39,473 nucleotides of DNA, taken from the NCBI GenBank assembly GCA_022763165.1, contig JALEGO010000718.1, forward strand, positions 1 to 39,473, written 5' to 3'. A program made the translations under genes and the position numbers. Numbering within the stretch: position 1 is the first letter of the stretch; every line of letters begins with the position of its first letter. Shown in pieces: positions 8,409-16,327 of the stretch. Source of the stretch: Flavobacteriales bacterium. Its GTDB lineage: Bacteria; Bacteroidota; Bacteroidia; Flavobacteriales_G; JALEGO01. The notes beneath the pieces were generated by a model. It was given only the letters and a program-made list of their open reading frames with translations. It had not been told where the DNA came from and made no database searches.

Positions 8409-10262
8409 ATGAGACCTTCATTACTAATATTCAGCTTTATACTATTCCTGTTCTATTCTTGTTCAAATGTTGAAAAGGACAGCAGCCCAAATCTATATCA
8501 TAACCTTATTGCATTTGAAGCTCTTCTTGAGAACTTTCCAGATTCTGCTGCTGTAGTCCTGAAAAAGGACTCTTCCAAAAGCATTTGTTATTTCATTAAT
8601 AGAGCAACTTACTTATCCTACGATTACCGCGAAAATGAAGGCATTTCACTTCTAGATTCTATCATATCAAATAAGAATTACACCCATCAAGAGAGTAGAG
8701 CACTGCGCATGAAAAAAGCTCTTTTCTTGGCACGAGAAGATTTAGAGGACTCCAACACGCTTATTGAAAGTTGTCTGAATGAATTGGGCCCGACTACTGA
8801 CTCTTCTGAAATAATATTTGCAATGTACAAGCGAGCCAGAATTAACGCTGCACAACCTTCAGGTAAGCCTCTAAACACAATCAAACTAGCAAGAAAGGCC
8901 TTAGAAAGAACACCATCTAAGGATTCAGTTATTATATGGAACCTCAATATGCTCATTGCAACCGCCTATGGAGATATTGGTATGTTGGACTCGTGTTTAA
9001 AATTTAGCTTAAATGCAACTAAATCCGTTAGCAATGACCATTATCCGATTTACGTTTCTGGCTCCAGCACCTTACTTGGGGATGTTTTCTTTCAAAAGAA
9101 ACAATATAACAATGCCCTCAGGCACTTAAAAAATGCACTTCTATCAAATGACCAACTTCATCTTTCAGGAGTACACATTAACATAGCATATTGCGCAGCA
9201 GAATTGAACGATTTAAGCCTCATGAAAGAACATTTGTCTAAAGCAGAGGCCATTGTTTCCAAATCCAAAAGCAAATACTTAAAGTCACTTCTGAATATTG
9301 CTCTTAGCCGTTACTATACCAAATCTAAAATGCCAGAAGAAGCTATTTCTTTTGCAAAAAAGTCTGAAGAGATAAACAAAGCAAACAAGGACTCAATCGG
9401 TTTATGCTATGATTATATAGAGCTGGGCAAACTCTATTTAGATCAAAAACTTTTCGACAAAGCAAATTTGTACTTATCTAAAGCACTTTCAATCGCTCAA
9501 AATGTAGGAAGCCTTAGAGAAATTGTTCCTATCAAAGAGTCCATTTTCAAAATGGAAAAGAGTAAAGGCAACTATAAACTTGCTGTAAACATATACGAAG
9601 ACTTAGAACTACTAAAAGATAGTATTACTCAACTAGAGTCTGTTGAGTATACACAGAATCTAGTTACTGCTTATAATGATGACCTTCACAATATACGAAT
9701 GGCAAAAAAACAGGAAGAAATCGTTTCCATAAAACAAAAAAGCAGAATTAAGGATCTTATGATAATCATCTCTTTCTTCGCTATCGCCATCATCATTACA
9801 ATTGGAATTATCATTAGATTGAAGGCCAAGGAGAGACTTATAAAGCAACAACAAAGAATAAAGGAACAAGAGCTTACAACTCAAAACTTAAAGCAAGAAG
9901 TTCTTGCCAAAACCAATATAATCAAACAAAAGAATCAGCTTATCGAGCGAATTTCTGATTCTAGCGAAGAATTCCGTTCAAATATTACTGATAAATTGGA
10001 TTTAGACAAAGACTGGATGCAGTTTATGGCAGAGTTTGAATTACTCTACCCAAGTTTTATCAGTAACCTTGATCAGCATTTCTCAGGAATGACAAATACA
10101 GATAAGAAAGTTTCGGCTCTCATCAAACTGGGCTTATCCAATAAGGAAATTGCAAACCTTATGAGCATTACAGAAAACGGAGCAAAAAAAGCTAAACAAA
10201 GATTGAAATCTAAACTCTCTCAAGAGACCTCTAGCCTAACTGATTTAATTACTAGTATTTGA
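8409..10262 (+). CDS. Membrane-anchored TPR protein with C-terminal LuxR-like HTH (transcriptional regulator)
   Basis: The protein has 617 residues. The N-terminal hydrophobic leader ends in a lipobox-like FYSC (Cys18), so it may be either a lipoprotein or an uncleaved anchor. Residues ~60-410 are TPR-type helical repeats (e.g. YNNALRHLKNALLS, FDKANLYLSKALSIAQ). A single transmembrane helix spans ~450-470 and a coiled coil ~470-520. The C-terminal helix-turn-helix at ~577-603 contains LSNKEIANLMSITENGAKKA, the usual pattern of Bacteroidota TPR-TM-HTH regulators. The expected topology is TPRs in the periplasm and HTH in the cytoplasm, so an envelope signal would be passed to DNA. The gene lies 13 bp after the 470-residue gene and probably shares its transcript. 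Targets are unknown; the neighbouring secreted-protein genes are candidates (inference). Confidence 0.85.
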   Translation: MRPSLLIFSFILFLFYSCSNVEKDSSPNLYHNLIAFEALLENFPDSAAVVLKKDSSKSICYFINRATYLSYDYRENEGISLLDSIISNKNYTHQESRALRMKKALFLAREDLEDSNTLIESCLNELGPTTDSSEIIFAMYKRARINAAQPSGKPLNTIKLARKALERTPSKDSVIIWNLNMLIATAYGDIGMLDSCLKFSLNATKSVSNDHYPIYVSGSSTLLGDVFFQKKQYNNALRHLKNALLSNDQLHLSGVHINIAYCAAELNDLSLMKEHLSKAEAIVSKSKSKYLKSLLNIALSRYYTKSKMPEEAISFAKKSEEINKANKDSIGLCYDYIELGKLYLDQKLFDKANLYLSKALSIAQNVGSLREIVPIKESIFKMEKSKGNYKLAVNIYEDLELLKDSITQLESVEYTQNLVTAYNDDLHNIRMAKKQEEIVSIKQKSRIKDLMIIISFFAIAIIITIGIIIRLKAKERLIKQQQRIKEQELTTQNLKQEVLAKTNIIKQKNQLIERISDSSEEFRSNITDKLDLDKDWMQFMAEFELLYPSFISNLDQHFSGMTNTDKKVSALIKLGLSNKEIANLMSITENGAKKAKQRLKSKLSQETSSLTDLITSI

Positions 10263-10372
10263 TTCTGTATCTCCATAATTGAAAAGAAAACCAATCTGAG
10301 CACAAGATTCACTTGAAAAAAGATTTGACCTATATATTTGTTAATCAAGTTTTTATAAAAAATCAAGATGTG

Positions 10373-10391
10373 TGTACTCTCTTTGTACTCT
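10373..10391 (+). promoter_or_regulatory. Pair of 8-bp direct repeats (TGTACTCT) upstream of a promoter
   Basis: TGTACTCT occurs at 10373-10380 and 10384-10391, an 11-bp period that puts both on one face of the helix. The second copy ends 8 bp before the TTG -33 element at 10400. This is the position expected for an activator-binding site. The binding protein is unknown. Confidence 0.35.
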
Positions 10392-10399
10392 ATGAAAAA

Positions 10400-10431
10400 T
10401 TGACTTGAGGGACTTTCTCCCAATACTTTTG
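10400..10431 (+). promoter_or_regulatory. Bacteroidota-type promoter (TTG-N21-TACTTTTG)
   Basis: TTG at 10400-10402 and a perfect TAnnTTTG box at 10424-10431 are separated by 21 bp. Transcription would start near 10436, giving a leader of about 57 bases before ATG 10493. It is the only well-formed promoter in the 230-bp gap after 10262. A weaker TATATTTG lies at 10333-10340. Confidence 0.65.
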
Positions 10432-10492
10432 TGATCAAATTAATTAACAACGAAAAGTCGGTGCACAGGCTTTGCTACAAACAATTCTAAAA

Positions 10493-10990
10493 ATGAAAAA
10501 GTACTCAATCTTACTATTGCTGTTTATGGCAGTTTCGACATTCAATTTCAGACCTCTTGTTAGAACTATCAATTTATATGAAGGGGAAACTGTTAGTCTT
10601 GAATTAAAGGAAAATTTAACTTCAGGTATAGCCAAGGTAGGCGACATTGTTGATCTTGAGGTTACCGAAGATGTAGTCATCAACGGAGTAACCGTTATTG
10701 AGCGCGGTACCGCAGCAAAGGGAACCGTTACACAATCTCAAAGGGCAAAAATCGCAGGCCAAAAAGGAAAACTCGATTTTACCATCAATTATGTTAAGGC
10801 TGTTAATGGGCGTAACATCAGGTTGTCTGCATCACAATCAGCTGCTGGGAAGGACCATACAGTTGGTGTTATAGCGGCAGCAGCAATCGTTGCTGTTCCA
10901 CTGATATTCATAAAAGGAAAAGACATCACCATGGAAAAGGGAAAAGAATTCACGGTGTTTGTAGCGAAGGACTATGAATTGAATTTATAA
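10493..10990 (+). CDS. Exported beta-rich protein of unknown function
   Basis: The start is taken as ATG 10493 (165 residues), because it directly precedes signal peptide MKKYSILLLLFMAVSTFNF; the upstream TTG at 10472 would only add seven residues before it. The mature part begins with a VSLELKENLTSGIAKVGDIV motif, followed by DVVINGVTVIERGT, KGKLDFTINYVKAVNG and a short hydrophobic stretch (VGVIAAAAIVAVPLIF, ~125-140). The motif ends with KGKDITMEKGKEFTVFV. From memory this pattern belongs to a widespread family of unannotated exported proteins, also in Acidobacteria; no biochemical role is known to me. It has its own promoter and a hairpin follows, so it is probably monocistronic. Confidence 0.8.
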   Translation: MKKYSILLLLFMAVSTFNFRPLVRTINLYEGETVSLELKENLTSGIAKVGDIVDLEVTEDVVINGVTVIERGTAAKGTVTQSQRAKIAGQKGKLDFTINYVKAVNGRNIRLSASQSAAGKDHTVGVIAAAAIVAVPLIFIKGKDITMEKGKEFTVFVAKDYELNL

Positions 10991-11010
10991 TCATATTTCA
11001 TTCGTTTAAT

Positions 11011-11040
11011 GGAACCATCAAAAAAGGTGGTTCCTCCTTT
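11011..11040 (+). terminator. Weak terminator-like hairpin
   Basis: GGAACCA (11011-11017) pairs with TGGTTCC (11028-11034) around a 10-base loop, followed by a short T-containing tail (TCCTTT). It lies 21 bp after the stop at 10990. The U-tract is poor, so termination may be partial. Confidence 0.45.
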
Positions 11041-11109
11041 AACCCCAATCAATCCAATTTATTAAATCATTCAATGCAATTGTTTTTTGCATACCAATAA
11101 AGTTATATC

Positions 11110-11859
11110 ATGAAAAATACTAATAACTCAAACAAAAGAGCAAGGTTCATATCTTTCTCAGCTTTACTATTCACACTTTCACTATCATCATGTTTTAAGC
11201 AGCCAACAGCCTGTTTCGAGCCTTCTAGCACGAACGTTAAGGTCGGGCAAACAGTACAGTTTACCAATTGCTCAGAAAACTCAAACGACTTTGAATGGGA
11301 CTTTGGTGATGGCGCTGTTTCGTCCAGTGAAAACCCCTCACATACCTATTCTAGTGCCGGGTCCTATACTGTTTCACTTGATGCTAATGCCAAGCGAGGA
11401 GGAGATTGGGATGAGGCAGTTTCCACGATAACGGTTACTGCTGATTCAAATGATGACGATAACAATAACAATGGAAATGGTGGTAATGGCAATGGAAACG
11501 ACAATCCATCGGATAAGTTTGACGCTATTTATAGTGTAGATGAAACCGTTATGACTGCCGGAGGCAACGCCTTCAAATCCTACCTTGTGGACGTTGAGAC
11601 GTTTGGAGCTAATAAAGTTAAAGTCACTGAAATGGTTTTAAACGAATTAGTAGATGTTGTTGCAGAAGTTTCAGGTGATTCTTTATACATCAATACTCAG
11701 CTCCTTACATGGCAGACAGACCCAGATTATCAATATGAGATAGAAGGTATTGGTGTTTTAGAGGTGGATCAATTGACTATAAATTATACCATCAAAGAGT
11801 ACTACCTTGGAGTTTATACGGGATTCAGCGGGACTGGCGAATGGATCGGTATTGACTAA
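11110..11859 (+). CDS. PKD-domain lipoprotein
   Basis: The protein has 249 residues. The signal peptide ends in a lipobox LSSC (Cys28), so the product is expected to be lipid-anchored in the envelope. A PKD domain covers ~32-112, with the diagnostic WDFGDG and the HTYSSAGSYTVSL strand. A low-complexity Asp/Asn/Gly linker (~114-135) leads to a ~110-residue C-terminal beta domain that I do not recognise (YSVDETVMTAGG..ITGEW-like end GTGEWIGID). PKD domains usually mediate protein or polysaccharide contacts. Flanking hairpins at 11011 and 11870 suggest it is transcribed alone. No clear -7/-33 promoter was seen in the 119-bp gap before it. Confidence 0.8.
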   Translation: MKNTNNSNKRARFISFSALLFTLSLSSCFKQPTACFEPSSTNVKVGQTVQFTNCSENSNDFEWDFGDGAVSSSENPSHTYSSAGSYTVSLDANAKRGGDWDEAVSTITVTADSNDDDNNNNGNGGNGNGNDNPSDKFDAIYSVDETVMTAGGNAFKSYLVDVETFGANKVKVTEMVLNELVDVVAEVSGDSLYINTQLLTWQTDPDYQYEIEGIGVLEVDQLTINYTIKEYYLGVYTGFSGTGEWIGID

Positions 11860-11869
11860 AAAATTGACT

Positions 11870-11904
11870 GAGCCGTTCATTACAGATGAGCGGCTCTTTT
11901 GTTT
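11870..11904 (+). terminator. Strong rho-independent terminator
   Basis: An 11-bp stem (11870-11880 with 11886-11896, one G-U wobble) with a 5-base loop is followed by TTTTGTTTT. It starts 10 bp after the PKD lipoprotein stop. Because a minus-strand gene ends at 11915 and a T-run also occurs on that side, it may act in both directions. Confidence 0.8.
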
Positions 11905-11914
11905 TCCAACTTTA

Positions 11915-14110
11915 CTATATTCTCAAACCAATTATACAAATATCATCAACCTGTTCTGTGTCTTCCATCCATTCTTGAAGCTCCGTAGTAAGGGCATTTT
12001 TTTGCTCTTCCATACTCTTTTGATGAATTTCAAGCAAAAAGGATTTTAACCTTTTGGATTTATACTTTTTGTTTTTGGGTCCCCCGAACTGATCTTGATA
12101 ACCATCGCTTAGAATGTAGATACAATCTTTATCATCTAATTTTATGGTATGCGTGGTAAAAGGAAAGGGATCCGTGTATAGGCCAATGGGTTGTTTGTCA
12201 CCTTTAAACTCTTCAAATACCATGTTATTTCTAATGATCCATAATGGATTATTGGCGCCTGACCATTCTAATTCTTTGGTTTTTCTGTTGAGTTTACATA
12301 AAGAAATATCCATACCGTCACGAACTTCTTGCCCTCCTTTCTCAAGTCTCTTAATGACAATTTCTCTTGTCCTATCCAATAAAGGACCTGTTTCGTATAT
12401 TCCTTCTTCTACCAGAGCTTTTGATAACGCGCTAGCGCAGACCATACTCACCATAGCTCCTGGGACGCCATGTCCGGTGCAATCTGCTGCAGCGAAATAA
12501 ATGGTGTCCTCAATAACCTTTGATTCCATCCAGTAAAAATCTCCTGCAACAATATCCTTAGGTTTATAAAGAATAAAAGCATCCATTAATTTAACGAGCA
12601 TGTCCTTTTCAGGAGGCATTATTGCTTTTTGTATGCGCTCCGCATATTGAATAGAGTCTTGTATTTCATCATGCTGAATACTTAGCTTATTGTGCATCGT
12701 TTTCAATTTATTAGAATAGGACTCAATTTGTCTTTTTTGAATTCGTGTAATTCTCAATCTGTTAAAAACAAACACCAAAAACCCCACAGCACTTAATAGT
12801 CCAAGAACACTGACAAAAATGATTATCTTTTGCTTGCTTTTTTCCGCTTCCTTTTTTGCCAGTTCTATTGCAAAATCTTTCTCCACCTCCGCCTGCTGTT
12901 TTTCATAATTCACCTGGGCCTGATGCTCCCAAACCAACTGCTCATTAAGCATTGTTTTAGAAGAGTCTTCCAGTGTTTTTAATTCCATTAATGTTTGCAG
13001 CGCCTTTTTATACTTGTTTCTTTTCTGATACCATTCAACTTTCACATCCAGTAAGCGAATGGTTGATGAAATGTCAGAATAGGTTTTTGTGATGTTCTCT
13101 GCCTTATCAATGAGGCTTTTTGCCTCACGTAAATCACCCATCTGAATTTCAATTTCTGCCAATAAAATATATGTCTTCAGCATGCCTTTGCTAATAGCAA
13201 GACGCAAGAATAAATCAAGACTTTTATTCAAGTGAACCTTACTCAATTCATACTTTTTTTCATTCAAATAAATCTCTCCTAAGTCGAAATAGCATCTTGC
13301 TAAGTTTCTCTCAGCATTTATACTTTTAAACATGTTTTCGGCCGAGAGCAAATAAATAATGGCCGAGTCAATTTGACCAGCCCTTACAGATAGTTGCGCC
13401 AACGATGATTTTACGAGACCCAAGGTTTTGTAGTTTTCGCTTGCAGTGCATATTTCTTCTGCTCTCTTAAAATACTTTACAGCCTCTAAATCAAGATTTT
13501 CAACTAACATCAATCTTCCCATGTTATTCAAAGTATTGGCCATACCAATAGAATCATTGATACTCTCAAAAAGTCTAAGAGCTTCACTGAAATTGAATAT
13601 GGCCTTTTCCACGTCTCCCACAAAAGGAAGCATGACGCCCATGTTCATTCGATTGTTTGCTAATTGACGCTTATTTCCAATCTCCGAATTCAAGACTATA
13701 CTTTTTTGAAGGTGGGCTATCGCTTTTACCTTGTCTCCCTTTAATTGGTTGAGTTCATAAGCTGCGTCAGAAAGGCAATCCGCTTTATATCCTTTAAGTA
13801 CATTTTGAACTTGATGATTGGATGTCTCAGTTAATTTTTTTTCAACCTTATGAAGTAACCATATATTATATTTAGGCCAAACATTTGCATTCCAAGATTC
13901 TTCCACAATGTGGCGAATAATCGCAAATTTAGCCGTGTCTGAACTCTGTTTATGGTATAAGTCTAGGCATGAATCTAAAAATGAAAGCTCATTTTTATGA
14001 AGCAGACTTAAATCTAAAGAATCAACCAAGTAAAATGCTTTACCATATTCATTCCCATAAAATGAGAAAGACAGAAAACACATGAAGCATATACAAACCC
14101 ACTTTCTCAT
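11915..14110 (-). CDS. TPR/membrane protein with C-terminal SpoIIE-type PP2C phosphatase domain
   Basis: The protein has 731 residues. The signal peptide (FMCFLSFSFYGN) is followed by TPR repeats over ~60-400 (e.g. EKAIFNFSEALRLFESI, YELSKVHLNKSLDLF). A transmembrane helix at ~425-445 (IIIFVSVLGLLSAVGFLVFVF) and a coiled-coil linker to ~500 follow. The SpoIIE/PP2C domain (~510-731) keeps the metal-binding acidic motifs: GDFYW (Asp524), ADCTGHGVPG (Asp543), DGMD (~598-601), SDGYQDQFGG (Asp669) and terminal VDD (~722). Predicted activity is Mn/Mg-dependent dephosphorylation of Ser/Thr-phosphorylated proteins such as anti-anti-sigma factors, controlled from the periplasmic TPR part. Its ATG overlaps the stop of the upstream 7TM phosphatase gene by 4 bp (ATGA), implying translational coupling. 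No STAS or anti-sigma kinase gene is nearby, so the substrate is unknown. Confidence 0.9.
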   Translation of the reverse strand: MRKWVCICFMCFLSFSFYGNEYGKAFYLVDSLDLSLLHKNELSFLDSCLDLYHKQSSDTAKFAIIRHIVEESWNANVWPKYNIWLLHKVEKKLTETSNHQVQNVLKGYKADCLSDAAYELNQLKGDKVKAIAHLQKSIVLNSEIGNKRQLANNRMNMGVMLPFVGDVEKAIFNFSEALRLFESINDSIGMANTLNNMGRLMLVENLDLEAVKYFKRAEEICTASENYKTLGLVKSSLAQLSVRAGQIDSAIIYLLSAENMFKSINAERNLARCYFDLGEIYLNEKKYELSKVHLNKSLDLFLRLAISKGMLKTYILLAEIEIQMGDLREAKSLIDKAENITKTYSDISSTIRLLDVKVEWYQKRNKYKKALQTLMELKTLEDSSKTMLNEQLVWEHQAQVNYEKQQAEVEKDFAIELAKKEAEKSKQKIIIFVSVLGLLSAVGFLVFVFNRLRITRIQKRQIESYSNKLKTMHNKLSIQHDEIQDSIQYAERIQKAIMPPEKDMLVKLMDAFILYKPKDIVAGDFYWMESKVIEDTIYFAAADCTGHGVPGAMVSMVCASALSKALVEEGIYETGPLLDRTREIVIKRLEKGGQEVRDGMDISLCKLNRKTKELEWSGANNPLWIIRNNMVFEEFKGDKQPIGLYTDPFPFTTHTIKLDDKDCIYILSDGYQDQFGGPKNKKYKSKRLKSFLLEIHQKSMEEQKNALTTELQEWMEDTEQVDDICIIGLRI

Positions 14111-16245
14111 ACCCTCACCCCTATAATACAGACATCATCGACTTGCGCATTGGCCCCTTTCCAATCTTCAAAGGCTTCATCCAAAACATCCTTTTGCTCA
14201 GACAGTCTAGTGTTTTGCATTGATATAATGATTTCTCTCAGCCTTTTGTACTTCATTTTCTTTCCCTTAGCGCCCCCAAACTGATCTGCGAAACCATCTG
14301 AGAAGGTATAAAGCGTATCGCCAAATTCTAGCTTGAAAGACCTTGTAGTAAACTCGGGATCATGATCAGAATATCCCACAGGTTTTTTGTCTCCTGCAAT
14401 TTGATATAATTTATGAGTCTCATTTTCTATGGAGGGCTCTAAGATTTCCCCTCTTATCATAACCTCAATCTTTTCCTTTTCACGGACTAAATATAATGGA
14501 TTGTTAGCCCCTGAAAAGTAGAGCATTTTATTCTTGTAGTCAATCGCACACAGGGCAGCGTCCATTCCATCTTTTTGTGAAAGAGAGCCTCCCTTTTGCT
14601 TTAAGGTATCTACAATACCAAGTCTTACTTTTTTGAGGATATCTCCAGGAAGTTGAATTTTTTCAGACATTGCTTCTCCCAAAAGAATAGTATTGATTAG
14701 GCTCATAAACGCCCCTGGGACGCCATGTCCTGTACAATCACCTGCCAAATAATACACCATATTACCCCGTTCTGCAACCCAATAAAAATCACCACTAACG
14801 ATATCTTTTGGTTTAAATAAAACAAAGGATTCAGGTAAAAGACGTCTAAATTGCTCTTCTGCCGGTAAGATTGCATACTGTATTCTTTGAGCGTAGTGAA
14901 TGCTATCGGTGATTTCTTTGTTATACTCTTCCAGTTCTTTCTTTTGTTCCCTTATCTCTTCAGTTCTTTCAGCAACTTGTTTCTCCAATCTTACATTGAT
15001 CTCATCCTTGAGCTGATTCATTTCTTGAAGACGCTTAAGAGATTGTTCTTGTGCGCTCTCTTTTTCTTTCTGAATTTCCTGATACTTTCCGGCCATAGCT
15101 ATCGATAAAAATATAACCTCCAATGCCGACCCAAATTTGATCCCATATTCAGTGATAACATTGTGCTTTACTACATTCACATTTCCAAGAACAAAAAGTG
15201 CAGCACCTACAATTAACGCCACAAAAGCCATCAAAAAGAAAATGCTAATATTTACTTTCTTCCGAATTAAAATAATCACGGATATAATGATCACCATCAT
15301 CGCTGCAAAGCTCATTAGATTCACAAATGGAAAGCAAAACGCGTAAATTTTTCCTGAACCAAATGAAGCTATAAAGCAAAGCGAAATCAAAACCAATAAC
15401 ACATTGCTCAGGCGATAAAGTGCTTTGGAATGAATTTTAACTTGAAGAAACTCTTTACCATAAGTTAATAACACAAATGCCGTGGAGCAAACAAATAAAA
15501 GAATTGAATGATTCCCCATCCACGGAGATTCAGGCCATAGATATTGATAAGCAAATCCGTCAATGGAGAGTTGAAAGAATAACAGGTTTACAACATATAG
15601 GACGTAGTAGAGAAATGAGCGCAACTTCAGGGCTAGGAAGAAGAAGAAAAAAATGATACTGATGAATACCAGCATTCCATAATAAGCCCCCGAAAACAAC
15701 CGATTATTACCATCTGCTTTACTAAATGTCGGATAGTCCCAAAGTGTGATGGGAGCCGATAAAGTCTCACCATCACTTTTAAGTTGTAAAACATATTCCT
15801 TTGTTTCTCCTGCCTCCAAAGATATTGGGAACACCATGTTCTGATGTGCGAAGGGTCGTTCTGCGAATGGCAATTCATCACCATTTTTTTGGACAGACTT
15901 GACACTTCGATCAGCCCAACTTACCTCATAAAGGTTGACAACGTTCGTTAATGGTCTGGCTGTTTCTAATAATAGATTTTGCTTATCATCACTTTCATTG
16001 ACAATCGAAAATTTCAACCAGAAGGTAGAAGTCGTAAAATCCAAATATGGGATTTCCTCTTTGACAATTTCGAAGCTTGCTTTTTTGTTCAGAACATGCT
16101 CAATGGTGTACTTGCTTTCAGCATCCTCGTATATTTCGGCATATTTGGATAAGTATGCTTTCTGAACTTCTGATTCAATTTTGAAAGATTGAGATGCAAC
16201 CCCAATGACTAGAAATAACAGGAATATTGAAAAAGTATACCGCAT
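14107..16245 (-). CDS. 7TM-DISM receptor fused to SpoIIE-type PP2C phosphatase
   Basis: The protein has 712 residues. A signal peptide (~1-18) is followed by a 7TMR-DISM extracellular jelly-roll domain (~25-180; FTTSTFWLKFSIVN, ENLLLETARPLTNVVNLY-like pattern). Seven transmembrane helices span ~185-395, then a coiled coil (~400-460) containing the DSIHYAQRIQYAILP linker typical of Bacteroidota SpoIIE proteins. The PP2C domain (~472-712) retains GDFYW (Asp486), GDCTGHGVPG (Asp503), DGMD (~559), SDGFADQFGG (Asp650) and VDD (~703), so it should be active. The likely role is an envelope sensor that sets a cytoplasmic phosphatase. The stop overlaps the next gene's start by 4 bp. It starts 82 bp after the caspase gene ends, with no clear promoter in between, so readthrough is plausible. 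Confidence 0.9.
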   Translation of the reverse strand: MRYTFSIFLLFLVIGVASQSFKIESEVQKAYLSKYAEIYEDAESKYTIEHVLNKKASFEIVKEEIPYLDFTTSTFWLKFSIVNESDDKQNLLLETARPLTNVVNLYEVSWADRSVKSVQKNGDELPFAERPFAHQNMVFPISLEAGETKEYVLQLKSDGETLSAPITLWDYPTFSKADGNNRLFSGAYYGMLVFISIIFFFFFLALKLRSFLYYVLYVVNLLFFQLSIDGFAYQYLWPESPWMGNHSILLFVCSTAFVLLTYGKEFLQVKIHSKALYRLSNVLLVLISLCFIASFGSGKIYAFCFPFVNLMSFAAMMVIIISVIILIRKKVNISIFFLMAFVALIVGAALFVLGNVNVVKHNVITEYGIKFGSALEVIFLSIAMAGKYQEIQKEKESAQEQSLKRLQEMNQLKDEINVRLEKQVAERTEEIREQKKELEEYNKEITDSIHYAQRIQYAILPAEEQFRRLLPESFVLFKPKDIVSGDFYWVAERGNMVYYLAGDCTGHGVPGAFMSLINTILLGEAMSEKIQLPGDILKKVRLGIVDTLKQKGGSLSQKDGMDAALCAIDYKNKMLYFSGANNPLYLVREKEKIEVMIRGEILEPSIENETHKLYQIAGDKKPVGYSDHDPEFTTRSFKLEFGDTLYTFSDGFADQFGGAKGKKMKYKRLREIIISMQNTRLSEQKDVLDEAFEDWKGANAQVDDVCIIGVRV

Positions 16246-16327
16246 TCAATCAAATACTTGACCTCTTACGCTATACTGCCATAAAAGTTACTTATTTGTT
16301 TGTTTTCAAAAACTTTACATGATGCAT

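Noticed and set aside
10220-10450. Minus-strand frame of 76 codons between the HTH regulator and the exported protein
   Set aside because: It covers the plus-strand promoter and direct repeats, overlaps the end of the regulator gene, and encodes no recognisable motif.
12144-12500. 118-codon frame antisense to the SpoIIE domain
   Set aside because: It overlaps the conserved PP2C motifs on the other strand; no start or promoter context.
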